From contig OY821746.1 of assembly GCA_963682055.1 (NCBI GenBank), forward strand, positions 29,702,481 through 29,766,480: a DNA stretch of 64,000 nt, given 5' to 3'. The notes below the pieces were generated by a model. It was not told the DNA's origin. It saw only the letters and a program-made list of their open reading frames with translations, and did no database searches. Positions 20,711 to 31,832 of this stretch are shown in pieces; the stretch's first letter is position 1, and each line of letters begins with the position of its first letter. A program made the translations under genes and the position numbers. Source of the stretch: Primula veris (lineage: Eukaryota > Streptophyta > Magnoliopsida > Ericales > Primulaceae).

Positions 20711-21124
20711 GTCCTCACTATATTTTTCTAATTACGGATGTAGCCTAAATTGATTAACAATTCGTTTTAACATCCATAACTATAATAAATGATACCAAAT
20801 CTGAATATTATGTTAAAAATAAAATATATTACGAAATTTATGTCATTACACGTCTCAATACATGTATACATATATTGTAAAAACGTGTACAGGAAAAAAA
20901 AAGAAAAAGAATGAGGGCATTTTGGGCTATTAATTTTTTTAGGTGGGACTAAATTTCTCAATACCCCCTCTTGACATTTGTTGTACCAAGTCATTACTAG
21001 CCCCAACACAAATACCGTAGACAAATAATGCATTTATGGGTCCCTTCGTATTTAGAGTGCAATCCGATCCCATATCCCTCCAAACAAACAAGCTAGCCCT
21101 AATGGTTTGGATTTTGGAATTTTC

Positions 21125-21345
21125 CGAAACATACCTAACACATTTCCGGCGTCATTTAGGGTTTCTAAACAAAGCAATATATTAATAAAAAGGCTAAAAA
21201 CAACTTAAAAGAAAAAATACTGACACACATTTCTAGCAAGGCCGGAATGAGAGCCTCAGGCTCTCCACTATAATAGGAGTATTTAAACTCCATTTTTCTG
21301 GACTCTTAATATAGTATGAAAGTATGAGATTCAATTAATATATAC

Positions 21346-21382
<37 letters not shown>

Positions 21383-21885
21383 GAAGGAAAAAAAACATAA
21401 ATAAAATGGGGTTATATATATATATATATATAAGTTTATATTTATCAAACAATAAAAATTCAAATAAAAATATAAAACTCTAGTTGTGACTAACCTGAAT
21501 TTAAATTTAAATATATAAGTTTACATTTATAACACAATAAAACTCAAATAAAAATATATAAATTTAGTTGTGACTATTCTAAATTTATATATGACTTAAA
21601 ATAAAAAACAATTAATTTTAATAATATTTTTAATCAAAACGGTAGATTAAAAGAGTAAAAGATTTTTAATTAATTACTTTTTCCTTTTATAATATGTTTT
21701 ATTACAAGTCTTTGATCCAACCGATCACAATTTGAGAGTCTAAGTACTCTCACTCCCCCTTTGGACATATATGGAGGCTTCCTTCCGTGTACTTCTTTCT
21801 CTCTCCCTCTCTAAACATTTAATAATACAAATTTAATTACATGTATATACTTTGTACTAATTTTTTGGCTTGAGATAACCGATAA
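21125..21885. repeat. Diverged F1 family member with internal insertion
   Basis: 21,125-21,240 and 21,760-21,885 align with F1 (2,060-2,320). Between them lies about 520 bp of AT-rich DNA with TA runs at 21,338-21,378 and 21,412-21,432. That insert is bounded by GAGCCTCAGGCTCTC and a TAAGTACTCTCACTCCC-type end. The PYL retropseudogene is absent: this is an empty-site paralogue. Second copy about 43,440-44,220. Confidence 0.55.
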
Positions 21886-22490
21886 GATCGAGCTTCATCT
21901 ATTTTAAAGCTCTATAATTTCAGTAAAAAAGTCAGAAAAGCTCAACCTTTAAGCTGGTCCGATAAATCAATGTTTTAAATAGCGTTATCGCTAGCGTAGC
22001 GTTTTTTCAAGAGAAACGCTAAAAAGCGCAAATAGCGTTGCTACATATCGCTTTGGGGTGTATTTTTTTTTACCTAAATACATATAAATATAGCATTAAA
22101 TTCAAAATACATATATGGAGTCTCACTCCCTTACTTCCGTGTACTTCTTTCTCTCTCCCTCTCTAAACATTTAATAATACAAATTTAATTACATGTATAT
22201 ACTTTGTACTAATTTTTTGGCTTGAGATAACTGATAAGATCGAGCTTTATCTATTTTAAAGCTCTATAATTTCAGTTAAAAAGTTAGAAAAGCTCAACCT
22301 TTAAGCTGGTCCGATAAATCAATGTTTTAAATAGCGTTATCGCTAGCGTAGCGTTTTTTCGAGCGTTGCTACATAGCGCTTTGGGGTGTATTTTTTTTTT
22401 TGCCTAAATACATATAAATATAGCATTAAATTCAGAATATTTAATAAAAATTAACTAAATATATATAAAAAGTTGTAACTAATAATCACA
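21783..22490. repeat. ~350-bp tandem duplication carrying half of MITE1
   Basis: 21,783-22,134 is repeated directly at 22,135-22,440, with small differences. Each repeat ends in the right half of MITE1, beginning CAATGTTTTAAATAGCG (21,969 and 22,320) and running into the AAATACATATAAATATAGC interior. The left half of the MITE is missing. The same arrangement is present at 44,116-44,823. Confidence 0.7.
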
Positions 22491-22505
22491 AAATGATTGT
22501 AGTTG

Positions 22506-23370
22506 AGATACAGTACAGTCTAGCATCAAATGATGAGAGTTGAGACTCGATCATAGCTAAATGATGACACTCAAACGGGGTAGAGCTAGTAATCTCTATA
22601 TATGTTGACTGAGATCTAGTCTCGCTGTAGCTTTTAAGCTCAAATTTTCCCCTTAGAAGAATGTGGACTACATTTAGTTTTTTGCCTGAAAAGCTAGGAG
22701 CTTAAGCATGATGAACACAGTTCTTTTCCAATCTCAAAAATTTCAGCTGAAGTGCTTACTAGCTGCAGCCAAACAAGCCTGAAGGCTTTGTTTTGTTGCA
22801 GATTTCATGCATGCCTTTTTTGCTTGAAATAAGGTTTGAATGTGGATGATCACTTCAAAAAAGATTTATGTTTTTTTTGGCCAGGAAAAGCTCGAAATTC
22901 AGGCTTATTTTCTTAAAAGCTCCACCCAGACAAGGTATATGTTTGTGATCATTGTGGCGCGGTGGTTTAATTTCATGTGTTCTTTTGTTCGTTCTTTAGC
23001 AAGAAGAAGAAGAAGCAAGGACCGAGGAAATTCAAGCGATAACAGTTCCTTCACAGTTGTATTGATATTTGAAGTATATTGGCTTTATTGTAGTGCAATT
23101 TTGATCATATATAAGTAACGAACCTTAGAAACAATCAAAACAGTGTGTTGCTTGCCGTGTGTGTTGGAAATTTATTGTTCTTCTTACTATTGTGTTGATT
23201 GTATTGTACACATTGTCTTGAAAAAGGGTGGCTATCATGTATTGTTTAATTGGTTCTCCGAGTGATATACACTTTTTTTTATCGATCTTTCATTGTTTGT
23301 TAACATCTTTTCTTAATACTCCAATGTGATTATATTATGAATCTCCCACTGTTTGTTAGTAAATGTAGTT
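22506..23370. repeat. Block P, older diverged paralogue
   Basis: Aligns with 3,887-5,033 and 24,170-25,332 but is more diverged. At 23,359-23,366 it shows the uninterrupted site (GTAAATGT) where MITE1 sits in the other paralogues. It runs directly into the antisense PRP16 C-terminus. Confidence 0.7.
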
Positions 23371-23568
23371 TTTTTAGGAAGTAAAGAATACAAAATAAAA
23401 ACAAAAATTCAAAACACATAGTACTTGATTACAAGCCAAATTTCTTATGTCGAAGGTAAGTTGAATGAATGGCTTTGCTTCAGCCCTGGGATCGACACTT
23501 TCTGCTATTCCTTGACTCTCTTCTTATTCTCTCTCTCTTTGCTCTCTCTTACATTGGCCTGCGCCTTC
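23371..23568 (-). pseudogene. PRP16: PRP16 extreme C-terminus fragment, first M copy
   Basis: On the minus strand this gives QKVSIPGLKQ followed by STYLRHKKFGL and a stop. That matches the normal PRP16 C-terminus (VSMPG...STYLRPKKFG). It keeps a 35-bp piece around the stop codon that the longer PRP16 relics have lost. A 3'-flanking stretch follows. The fragment ends abruptly at about 23,568, where EMF1-like sequence begins. Confidence 0.8.
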
Positions 23569-23777
23569 CTCACGGAAATCCATCTGAGTTCGACATTGTG
23601 AACGAGAAATGCAGCTATTTTGGAAAGAACAGGGATGTGGGTGTGGATTCTCTGCGAAAATCATCTGGGCTTAACTTTGCAAACGGCAAATACACTAGCT
23701 TAGAGAAAAACAAGTATTTTGTTATTGATACTCACCAAAAATTATCGGTTCTTGACCCTTTTGCTTTTGAAGAATAG
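23469..23777 (+). CDS. Chimeric 102-codon ORF: antisense PRP16 + EMF1 fragment, first copy
   Basis: The only open frame in the window that spans a gene-fusion junction. Codons 1-33 (MALLQPWDRHFLLFLDSLLI...) come from the antisense strand of PRP16 and are hydrophobic, resembling a membrane segment or signal peptide by chance. Codons 34-102 are EMF1-like (HGNPSEFDIVNEKCSYF to THQKLSVLDPF) in the sense orientation. No promoter, intron or conservation evidence shows that it is expressed. The breakpoint is near 23,567. I consider it an accidental ORF on a pseudogene chimera. Confidence 0.3.
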   Translation: MALLQPWDRHFLLFLDSLLILSLFALSYIGLRLPHGNPSEFDIVNEKCSYFGKNRDVGVDSLRKSSGLNFANGKYTSLEKNKYFVIDTHQKLSVLDPFAFEE

Positions 23778-23815
23778 GAGTATTGATCTAAACGCTAAGG
23801 TATAGGGTTTGATAA
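23567..23815 (+). pseudogene. EMF1: EMF1-like fragment, plus strand, first M copy
   Basis: Encodes NPSEFDIVNEKCSYFGKN, DVGVDSLRKSSGLNFANG and KYTSLEKNKYFVIDTHQ, ending near DPFAFEE-stop. It covers the part of EMF1 that joins the 16,640-16,872 segment to the 15,913-16,199 segment. It is therefore an independent copy of the region interrupted in the main relic, and it retains residues missing there. It stops before the TIPAMQL motif. Confidence 0.75.
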
Positions 23816-23822
23816 ACGATAG

Positions 23823-25332
23823 GTACCGGGCTTCGGTTGGTGGCAATAAAGGTTTACAGGCCTTACCCTGGTTTTGTATCATCTGGTGGCAGGTACAGAA
23901 GGCGTGGCCAAAGCATGGATGAGGTGGCATCCGGAGAGAGCAAGAAAATGAAAAGAATTGTTCCTAAAGAAATAAACGACGATACTGATCAATCGATAAA
24001 TGATGAGACCCAGTCGAGGTAGAGCTAATGATTTCTTCATTTGTTTTTATGAGTTTAGCTTTGTTTGCATGGTTTTTGAGCTTGAGATAAGATCGAGATT
24101 CACCTACCTTAAAGCTCTATTTTTTCTATTAAAAGGTCAGAAAATCTCAGCTTTTAAGCTGGTCAGACAAATACAGTACTGTCTAGCATCAAATGATGAG
24201 ACTCGATCATCAATTAATGATGAGACTTAAACGGGTTAGAGCTAGTAATCTTTTTATATGTTGACTGTGTGAGAAATAAAAAAGGAGTCCAGAAAGGCAA
24301 CTTACACACAATATAAAACTCACAAAATGTAAAAGGGACAAGTAATTTTTATGATACTCTCTTTATTTGGTGGTAATCTTACAAGTGTAGCAATACCATT
24401 TATTTATACTAAACTTAAAATTGCAAAACATAAATATAGGAAATAAAGACTCTCATAGGTTACATTATTTTTAATGCCATGAAGCCATGAAGCCATGAAC
24501 CTCAAGAGTTATAAATAAAACATAAAAGACTATAAATATTAAAACCAAAACAAGTTACAAATTTCATTAGACTGAGGACTAGTCTGGCTGTAGCTTTCAA
24601 GCTCAGTTTTTGACTTTTTCCCCTTAGAATCAGGACTACATTTGGGTTCTTTCCTAAAAAGCTAGGAGCTTTAAGCACGATGAACACAGCTCTTTTCCAA
24701 TCGCACAAATTACAGCTGAATTTCTTACTAGCTGTTGTCAAACAAGCCTGAAGGCCTTGTTTGGTTGCAGAGTTTATGCATACCTTTTTTGCTTGAAATA
24801 AGTCTTGCATGTGGATGATCACTTCAAAAAAGATTTCTTGTTTTTTGGCCAGAAAAAGCTAGAAAGAAATTCAAGCTCATTTTCTTAAAAGCTCCACCCA
24901 AACAGGGTATAAGTTTGTGACCATTCTGGCACGGTGGTTTAATTTCATGTGTTCTAGTGTTCGTTCCTTAGCAAGAAGAAGTAGCAAGGACCGAGGAAAT
25001 TCAGACGATAACAGTCCCTTCACAGTTATATTGATTTTGGAATTCGAAGTATACTGGTTTTATTAACGTGAAATTTTGATCATAAGTAACGAACCTTAGA
25101 AACAATCAACAATGTGTTGCTTACTGTATGTGTTTGAAATTCATTAATTGTTGTTCTTACTATTGTGTTCATCGTATTTGTACAAATTGTCTTGAAAAAG
25201 GGTGGCTAGCATGCATTTTTCAATTGGCTCTCCGAGTAATATACACTTTTTTACCGACCTTTCATTGTTTGCTAACAACTGTTTTTAATATGTGATTATA
25301 TTATGAATCTCTCACTGTTTGTTAATAAATAT
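23823..25332. repeat. Block P, copy c (start of L_Y)
   Basis: Counterpart of 3,583-5,033, with a 45-bp piece near 23,864-23,908 that copy a lacks. It has the same internal direct repeat (AATGATGAGAC...AGAGCTA) and ATGAAGCC mini-array near 24,477-24,497. Identical block at 46,156-47,665. Confidence 0.75.
23837..24022 (+). pseudogene. Unidentified coding fragment (YRPYPGFVSSGGRYRRRGQS)
   Basis: The 61-codon open frame has normal-looking composition: VYRPYPGFVSSGGRYRRRGQ, then SMDEVASGESKKMKRIVPK and an acidic, Asn/Asp-rich tail. Upstream GTACCGGGCTTCGGTTGGTGG may belong to the same source exon in another frame. Copy a (3,583-3,740) has lost 45 bp of it. I do not recognise the family and see no complete gene around it. 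Also at 46,170-46,355. Confidence 0.4.
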
Positions 25333-25813
25333 CAATATTTTAAAAATCGCGCTATATAGCGATTTTTGAGAAAAAAACGCAATGAAAAACCACTATTTGG
25401 CTGAAATTGCGCTAAAATCGCGCTATACGGGACCAAAAGCGCAAAAAGCGTGAAATTCTGGACCAAAATCGTAAATAGCGAGTTAGGAAGAAAAAAATCG
25501 GATATAAATAATTAATATACATTGTGTAATTTTCATAAAAGTGTATGTAGTCTAAATGGCTGTGATAATGCATTATTTTCCAGCAGACCCAAGTTCAAAA
25601 CTCAGCTATAACAAATTTTTTTTTTTCCGATTTTTTTTATTACTATTTAATATAACTATACATTTTATCTTTTATTGTCATATATTCTAGAGTTTAGTGC
25701 ATATTTAGGCAAAAAAAAGTACATCGCAAAACGCTATGTAGCAACGCTATTTGCTCTTTTAGCATTTCTTTCGAAAAAATGCTACGCTAGCGATAACGCT
25801 ATTTAAAACATTG
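25333..25813. mobile_element. MITE1, second copy
   Basis: Same element as 5,042-5,533, with diverged ends (CAATATTTT at left) and decayed TSDs (ATAAATAT / ACAAGTAT). It shares the same insertion site beside PRP16, so it predates the X/Y duplication. Confidence 0.8.
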
Positions 25814-25849
25814 ACAAGTATAGTTATTTTTTTTTAATTTTACGAAGTA

Positions 25850-27441
25850 AAGAATACAAAAAAAAAAACAACAATTTGAAACACACAGTACTTGATTACA
25901 AGAATGGCATTGCTTCAAACCTGGCATCGACACTTTCTGCTCCTCATTGACTATTTTCTTTTCTCTCTCCTCCTAGGCTTGCGCCTTTTCCATCTTCTCC
26001 TCCATCACCGTCTTCTCTTTCTTGAGATTTTTCTTGTGCTCCAACATAGACGTGTCAGAGTCTTTGACCGATAAAAACATGGGCCCAAGCTCGGCCAACC
26101 ATTGAGCCTCGACAGAAGTAACACATTGCATATATTTCTTAGTAGTCAAAATCAGTGTTTTAAAAATCACGCTTTAAAACGTTAAAAGCTCGATAAAGCG
26201 TTTTGAAAAAGGAGAATACCTACGCATTTTCACATTTGGATGGTAAAACACTAGTAGTGCGTTTTTTTTTGCGTTTTTATCTCGTTTTTAACGCTTTTTC
26301 AGTACTTGTAGTTTTTTTTTAAAATTTCATTTGTCCAAAAAAATACGGAAACAACACTGATTTTGGGTTAAAATTGTTATGAAAAATATAACTTCAAATA
26401 AATTCTATCATTTGTGCTTAGTAATACTTAATCGCTCATTTTGACAAACTTCAATTAACATTTAAAAAATTTAAGTATTAGAAAACTTAAATTCGTTTGT
26501 TTTTTGCTATTTGTGAAATATTTCAATTTTCGTTATATATTAAACCATAAAATAATATTTTCAAAATATATATTAAACATGTATATATTTTTAGATATTT
26601 CTAACATGTATATTTTTTTTACTATAATAAATTTACGCTTTACGCTCCAAAGCCATGCTTTTAGCGTATCTCTCGTAAAAACGTTTTAATCAACTTAGCG
26701 CTTTTTAAAACACAACATATTGCAAGGAGTAACGTAACCCGTATATAGCACTGCTCGCGTGCAAGTGACATGGCATTCCCATCTTGCAATTCACGTACTC
26801 TCCAATACCATTAGGCCGTGCAACATCTGAAATTAAGCCGAACAAATGGCTTTTTTCACGATATCCTAGTCGGGCCCATATGAGATCAGAGTAACTTTGA
26901 GGGTCTTGAGAATATCGAGATGTTGAGATCTCACTTCTTTGGCTTTTCTTAGACCTTTCACTTAAAGAAAGTGATCGTTGCACCAATCGCCCCGACATTG
27001 ATTAGATGATCCATTGTTGGTAGACGTTTAGAAGAGTTAGATGATCCGATTCGGGAACGAAAACTTCTCACGAGCATCATCGCTCTCTTCTGCTTGGTCT
27101 TTGTGCCTAAAGAAAACCGAAGGAACCGAAAGGATAGATACGATTGTTAACACCTTGTGGAGACGCTTTAGTTGTTTTCCCATTAGAAGTATCTTAGCAA
27201 GCGGAGGGTCTAATAGGAATTCCATGCCTATTTCCAACCAAGATCGGTTAACCCACCGACGTTGTTAAGTGTCCCCCAAACCCACAAATGGTACATGGAG
27301 TTGAGTATGTTCTCTCGAGGAGGCGGGTCCATGAAATAAAAAACCAACAAGTTTTCGATTTTCAGAGATTTGAGCAAAAGTAACACATTCCCAAGATCTG
27401 TCCTCTGGATCTCGGGACTGGGTCTGTAGCATATCGATCTT
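25850..27441 (-). pseudogene. PRP16: PRP16 C-terminal pseudogene, second copy
   Basis: Same relic as 5,575-7,131. Differences: the upstream reading PEIQRTDLG is better kept, EFLLDPPLAKILLMGKQL replaces the X version, and the C-terminal VSMPGLKQCHS is retained though the real stop-codon region is deleted. MITE2 lies at 26,155-26,713. Frameshifts make it non-functional. The minus-strand open stretch 26,705-26,998 is the longest uninterrupted part but mixes frames of the true protein. Confidence 0.9.
26155..26713. mobile_element. MITE2, second copy
   Basis: Same position in PRP16 as 5,847-6,405 and the same GTGTTTTAAAAA ends, with minor sequence differences. Confidence 0.75.
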
Positions 27442-27714
27442 GTTAATTAATTAGCCCTAACTTTAAAGTTTTGAGTTTGTTTATTAAAGTAGTTAATTTC
27501 GATCAAACCCTAACCAGAAGAGAGTTTATGGCTTGCAATGCCCAATGATAAAATTTAGGGGAAATTTATGTTTAGTACGATGCTATCATCTTAATCTAGT
27601 AAAACTCAAAAAAGGTTTTATTGTTTAATATTAGATACATTTTAATTTAGAAAGTATAAAAATAACCCTCATCTTAATCTCTCCTCCAAAAATATCAGGG
27701 TTTTCAAATTCGAT

Positions 27715-28205
27715 TTCAACACCAAAAGACAATAATATTCAAAGAAAAATAGAAAACATGTAAAAAAAATGATAACTTATATAGAAAAAGATAGAGAAAA
27801 TTTTAAGATTTTAAAAAGAAAACGTATAGAGAAAATATATAGTATCATAGATAATCAAACAAACAAATAAAAAATCAAGAACAATTATAATGGAGAATCG
27901 TATAGCATCAATGAAAAAATATTAAATTATTACAGAGCAATACAGAGCATCATACTCCTATAGAATTAAATAAGCAAATAAAATTTTTAAAAAAATGATA
28001 AGTGAGCATCGTATAGCATCATCAGAAAAAAAAAATTAGAGCAACATATTACATCATGGAGAATCGAACAAACAATAAAACATCAAGAACAATGATAAGT
28101 GAGCATGGCTTAGCATCAATGAAAAAAAATATTAGAGAATTTTAGAGCAACATATAAAATAAAACGAGTAAAAGTCGACAATTTTTACCGAGAAATTAAA
28201 TAAAG
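27715..28205. repeat. Degenerate ~100-bp minisatellite, second copy
   Basis: Counterpart of 7,430-8,065. Its right end is cut off by the foldback element at 28,206. Confidence 0.65.
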
Positions 28206-29239
28206 GATAAATTAACATAACATACTACTTTTTAAACTAAATTAACAAAAACATACCCAAAAACTTTTCATTATCAAAAACATACCAAACAAATTTAAAT
28301 TTAATGCTGTTTATTCTTTTCTTTCTTTCTCTCATCTTACTCTCTCTCTGCTCCATTCTTCTCTCTCACCAATTCTTCTCTGTATATTTTCATTCTTCTC
28401 TCTCACCAATTTTTCTCTGTATCTCTCTATCTGATCTTACTCTCTCTATCCTTCATTCTTCTCTGTATCTTTCTTTCATATCACACCTTATCTCTCTCAC
28501 TTCCTCCACCACGAAAACCCACCAATGACTACCGAACACCATTTAGATTATATAGACATCCATATACATATAAATACAGATATATACATACATAATACAC
28601 AAATATTACACTAGTTGATACCCCATAATTTATGAAAAATATATGGAATTTGTGAGATTGTTTTATATTTATTGATTTTTGAGACTATTGTAAACCTTGT
28701 GTGTTTGAAGTTAAAAGAAAAGAATCCATATGTACAGTATTGAGAGAAATTCATATGTAGCGTATGAACTTTTAAAATCAGAGTATGAAGTTTTAAAATT
28801 ATGGTATGAAGTTTTTAAATTAGGGTATGAAGTTTTAAAATTAGGGTATCAAGTTTTAAAATTAGGATATGAAATTTTAAAATTAGAGTATGAAATTTTG
28901 AAATTAGGATATGAAGTTTTGAAGTTTTAAAATTAGGGTATAACATTTTATAATTAGCATATGAATATTTTGTGAGTTTTTAGTCATTTTTAGAGAGAGA
29001 TGAGTGATTAGCACGTGTTAGAAAGAGGTGCGATTATCATGTGTTAGAGAGAGATGTACGATTAGAGAGAGAGATGTTAGGTGAGAGAGATATGTGTTAG
29101 ATTAGAGAGAGAAATTAGATTATGGTTTGATTAGAATTAGAGAAATAACAACTATATATAGGTATATTTTTGATAATTTAAATTATTAGAGTATGTTTTT
29201 GTTAATATAATAGGGATATTGTATGTTTTTGGTAAAATT
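28206..29239. mobile_element. 1.03 kb foldback/TIR element with 21-bp repeat core
   Basis: The ends form an imperfect inverted repeat of about 75 bp. A perfect 16-bp core, ATTAACAAAAACATAC, lies at 28,241-28,256, with its reverse complement at 29,191-29,206, equally far from each end. ACATAC motifs recur about every 30 bp in both arms. Inside, a pyrimidine-rich stretch (28,310-28,505, CTCTCT) and a purine-rich stretch (28,990-29,125, GAGAGA) could pair as an inner stem. Between them (about 28,763-28,975) is a minisatellite of about nine 21-bp units. It has no transposase. X lacks it and has about 150 bp of other sequence instead, so insertion was accompanied by loss. No TSD is visible. Superfamily undetermined. 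Confidence 0.75.
28763..28975 (+). repeat. 21-bp minisatellite encoding YEVLKLG-like heptads
   Basis: About nine copies of a 21-bp unit (GTATGAAGTTTTAAAATTAGG and variants). Because 21 is a multiple of three, one frame stays open (28,730-28,930) and reads as repeated YEVLKLG. This is probably a by-product of the repeat rather than a protein. Confidence 0.85.
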
Positions 29240-29617
29240 AAAAACAAAATTTTAAAATAATAATTGAATACCGAAAACCTAACCTAAGAAATATCGGAAA
29301 GCAAAAATTATCGGACACATTAAATAACAAATCATCATAATTGGATATTATGATGATTTGGAATAATATTATGATGATTTGGAATAATATTATGCAGATT
29401 TTGTATTTTTTTTCCCATAGATGAGAGAGACGAATAGAATACATATCTCTCTGGAGAGAGAGATAAATAGATAGTTATAATTATGAGAAATATAAGGAGA
29501 GAAAACAGTAAACAATTTTGTCAGATAAAGATTGCAAAATAAACAAAGGTAGTATGGGTACATAAAATCGAATTTGTATTTTTTTAGTAATTTGATGATG
29601 TTTTTTTAGTAATTTTT

Positions 29618-29970
29618 TTTTAATAATTTAATGGTGGGGAAAACCCACATTTTTATTTTATTAAATTAGGAAAAATAAAAATAAGGGGGAATAACCCCAC
29701 AAAATGATTGGGTCAAAAGTGCGCCAATAAGAGACAAACGTCACAACAATTACATCGAATAATTTTAACCCCCTTGGTGATAATGGTGAGGAGGAAAAAG
29801 TTTCTAATAAGAGAAAGACCAAGGTGGATTACCGGCTAAAACCTCCAATTAACATGATCAAAATTAGTGTTGATGGGAGCTATAATTCGAATGTACTAAA
29901 TGATCATTATCCCTAAAGTTTATTAAAAACTAAAAATATACACATAAATAAAATGAAGTAAACTAAATCA
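29618..29970 (+). mobile_element. LINE/RNase H-domain fragment, Y-lineage insertion
   Basis: An insert of about 350 bp absent from X (compare 8,660-8,680). About 29,764-29,935 reads DNGEEEKVSNKRKTKVDY then RLKPPINMIKISVDGSYNS, which resembles the start of the RNase H domain in plant LINE-type polyproteins (PP...KINVDGS). It stops soon after. The preceding GGGGAAAACCCAC...GGGGGAATAACCCC segment is non-coding. Too short to be functional. Confidence 0.5.
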
Positions 29971-30739
29971 AATTTTCTCAATTTTATAATTTAAAATCTA
30001 AGACCGTATGGTGTTCTCTCTTTCAAGTTACATTCAGGCAACTGTTTAAGCAGGACATTCCAAAGTTCCACAAATAAAACATGTATAGTGCTTTACCCCA
30101 AACAAAATCTGCATAGCTTCCATTGGCATTTGTAGTAGAAGTAGTCATCACAATGTATAAGCACAAAAGACTTGAAACAAATCACTGGATTTTCTCACGG
30201 CACCTCAGATCGTGGAATTGAATCTCATATTCCTCTATTAACTCAATATCTTTCATTGCTCAAACCCGAGTGTGTAGTGAACATCAAAGTTCTCCAATTA
30301 CGCGATAATCAAACGTTTTATTAAACATATAATACCAGCCAGTTTAGAAAAAATCAAAACCAGTTCTTGAGATGGCAATCAGAGCCTTCAAAATTTGTGG
30401 AAGACGTAGTGGAAAAGAAGTTCGTTGATACCAGTTTAACTAATATTATCTCTAGTTCTCTCTAAATCGATTACACAAGAGTGAGAGGACAATGATAAGA
30501 ATAGAATCTTCAGTACCGCGTATATGGCCAAATGATTCACTGAAGTTTAAATCCAGCTAATATGTACAAGTAGCAATGGTTGCTTTTTGATCGAGTAATT
30601 GAAAATAAAGTTAACTAGAATTCCAAAAGACCAATGTAACAGAAAATCCAATAACAAAGTTTAAGTATCCCAAAAGATTTTCATTTTTATGGGGAAAGTG
30701 CAGTTTTTTTAGTCACTAGAAGACCCATTTTTATTAGAA

Positions 30740-31832
30740 ATAATAACATAATAGGTTTCATGAGCCAAACCCCACTGATAGGCATTCCGTAATGATGGGG
30801 GCCTGACCCATGAAACGCATTTTTTTTTTAAATCTTTTTTAATAAATGTGGATTAAAAAAAAAAACAAAAACTCTGAAGTCCAGTTCTTTCCATTTTCTT
30901 TTAACTTGCTTCTTTGACTAAAACATTCTCTGAAGTAAATTTAAATCCGACGATTTATCAAAAATTATGCTTCCAAAAGTTGAAGTTGCCAATAATTATT
31001 CGCGCAAGCACACGAGTTGTTTACTTGTTTTTAAAAGTTTTCCAATATTCCCCCAAAAAATTAAGTACTATTTTTATGGGAGTAGGTCACAAGGAAAAAT
31101 ATATTATTTTATTATATTTACATTTTACTCATAGTACTATATATATATATATTACTTCACTAGTTAGTTTGGTAATAAATAATAAATTATAAACGCTTCT
31201 ACTTTGGAGATGGAAAATACATGCTCATTTTAAAAAGTACTATACTTTAAACTTGTTTTCTTTAGTTAAACAACTCATCTTTTAATTGCATGGAGACCCA
31301 GGTAGCTATACCTACTAGTATATAACTAAGTTGATTTTTTTTGACAAGTATAACTACTAAGTTGATATTAAACGAATATCATGCAAACAAATATGACAAC
31401 AATCATGGGCGAATTCAAAAACCAAAAACCAAAAATGGTACCGAATTTGCATAAAAACTAATACTAATTGAACTTATAGATCATGGGATGCCAAATGATT
31501 ATATTTAACAAATTTCAGTAAAAATACATGATTAAACTAAAAAAATCATAAGTTTTGGAGTTGTTGGGGGTGTCCTGGCCCCCATTAGTCTCCACTTAGC
31601 TCCGCTTATGACAAAAATATGTAAACATATTCTATGCACACTTACTCTATGGTTCATCTCTAGAGAGTCTCAAGCACTACTTCTAAAACAACAAAAGACA
31701 ATCAGTTGACTATAAAATTTTGTTCCTCCTTTACACTCTTGTAACAAAAAAAATCAAATCTACCACGATCGATGTTTTTGTTAATTTCATGTTACTTCTG
31801 GTTGTAGTGGCCCTGAACTTTGAAAAATAGAA
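30740..31832. mobile_element. 1,093-bp indel flanked by TAGAA, Y lineage
   Basis: Present here and at 53,074-54,166, absent at 9,507-9,511. TAGAA flanks it at 30,735-30,739 and 31,828-31,832, while X has one TAGAA. This could be the 5-bp TSD of an insertion or the microhomology of a deletion in X. Near 31,571-31,612 is a GGGGGTGTCCTGGCCCCC...TAGCTCCGCTTATG stretch like a decayed transposon end. No domain is recognised. Confidence 0.6.

Larger units (their letters stand above)
18658..23822. repeat. Spacer M between units X and Y, first copy
   Basis: M separates R_X from L_Y and recurs at 40,975-46,155. It is partly a mosaic of much older paralogues of the same array: 20,006-20,200 resembles 9,683-9,860, 21,125-21,885 resembles 10,950-11,212, and 22,506-23,370 resembles 3,887-5,033. 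Near 23.4-23.8 kb are PRP16 and EMF1 pieces. 18,658-19,370 shows nothing recognisable. Confidence 0.7.

Noticed and set aside
28304..28528. Leu/Ser-rich ORF resembling a membrane protein
   Set aside because: It is a CTCTCT-rich low-complexity stretch inside the foldback element.
28730..28930. 66-codon ORF of YEVLKLG repeats as a real repeat protein
   Set aside because: A 21-bp minisatellite keeps a frame open automatically; no start context, flanking exon or conservation supports translation.
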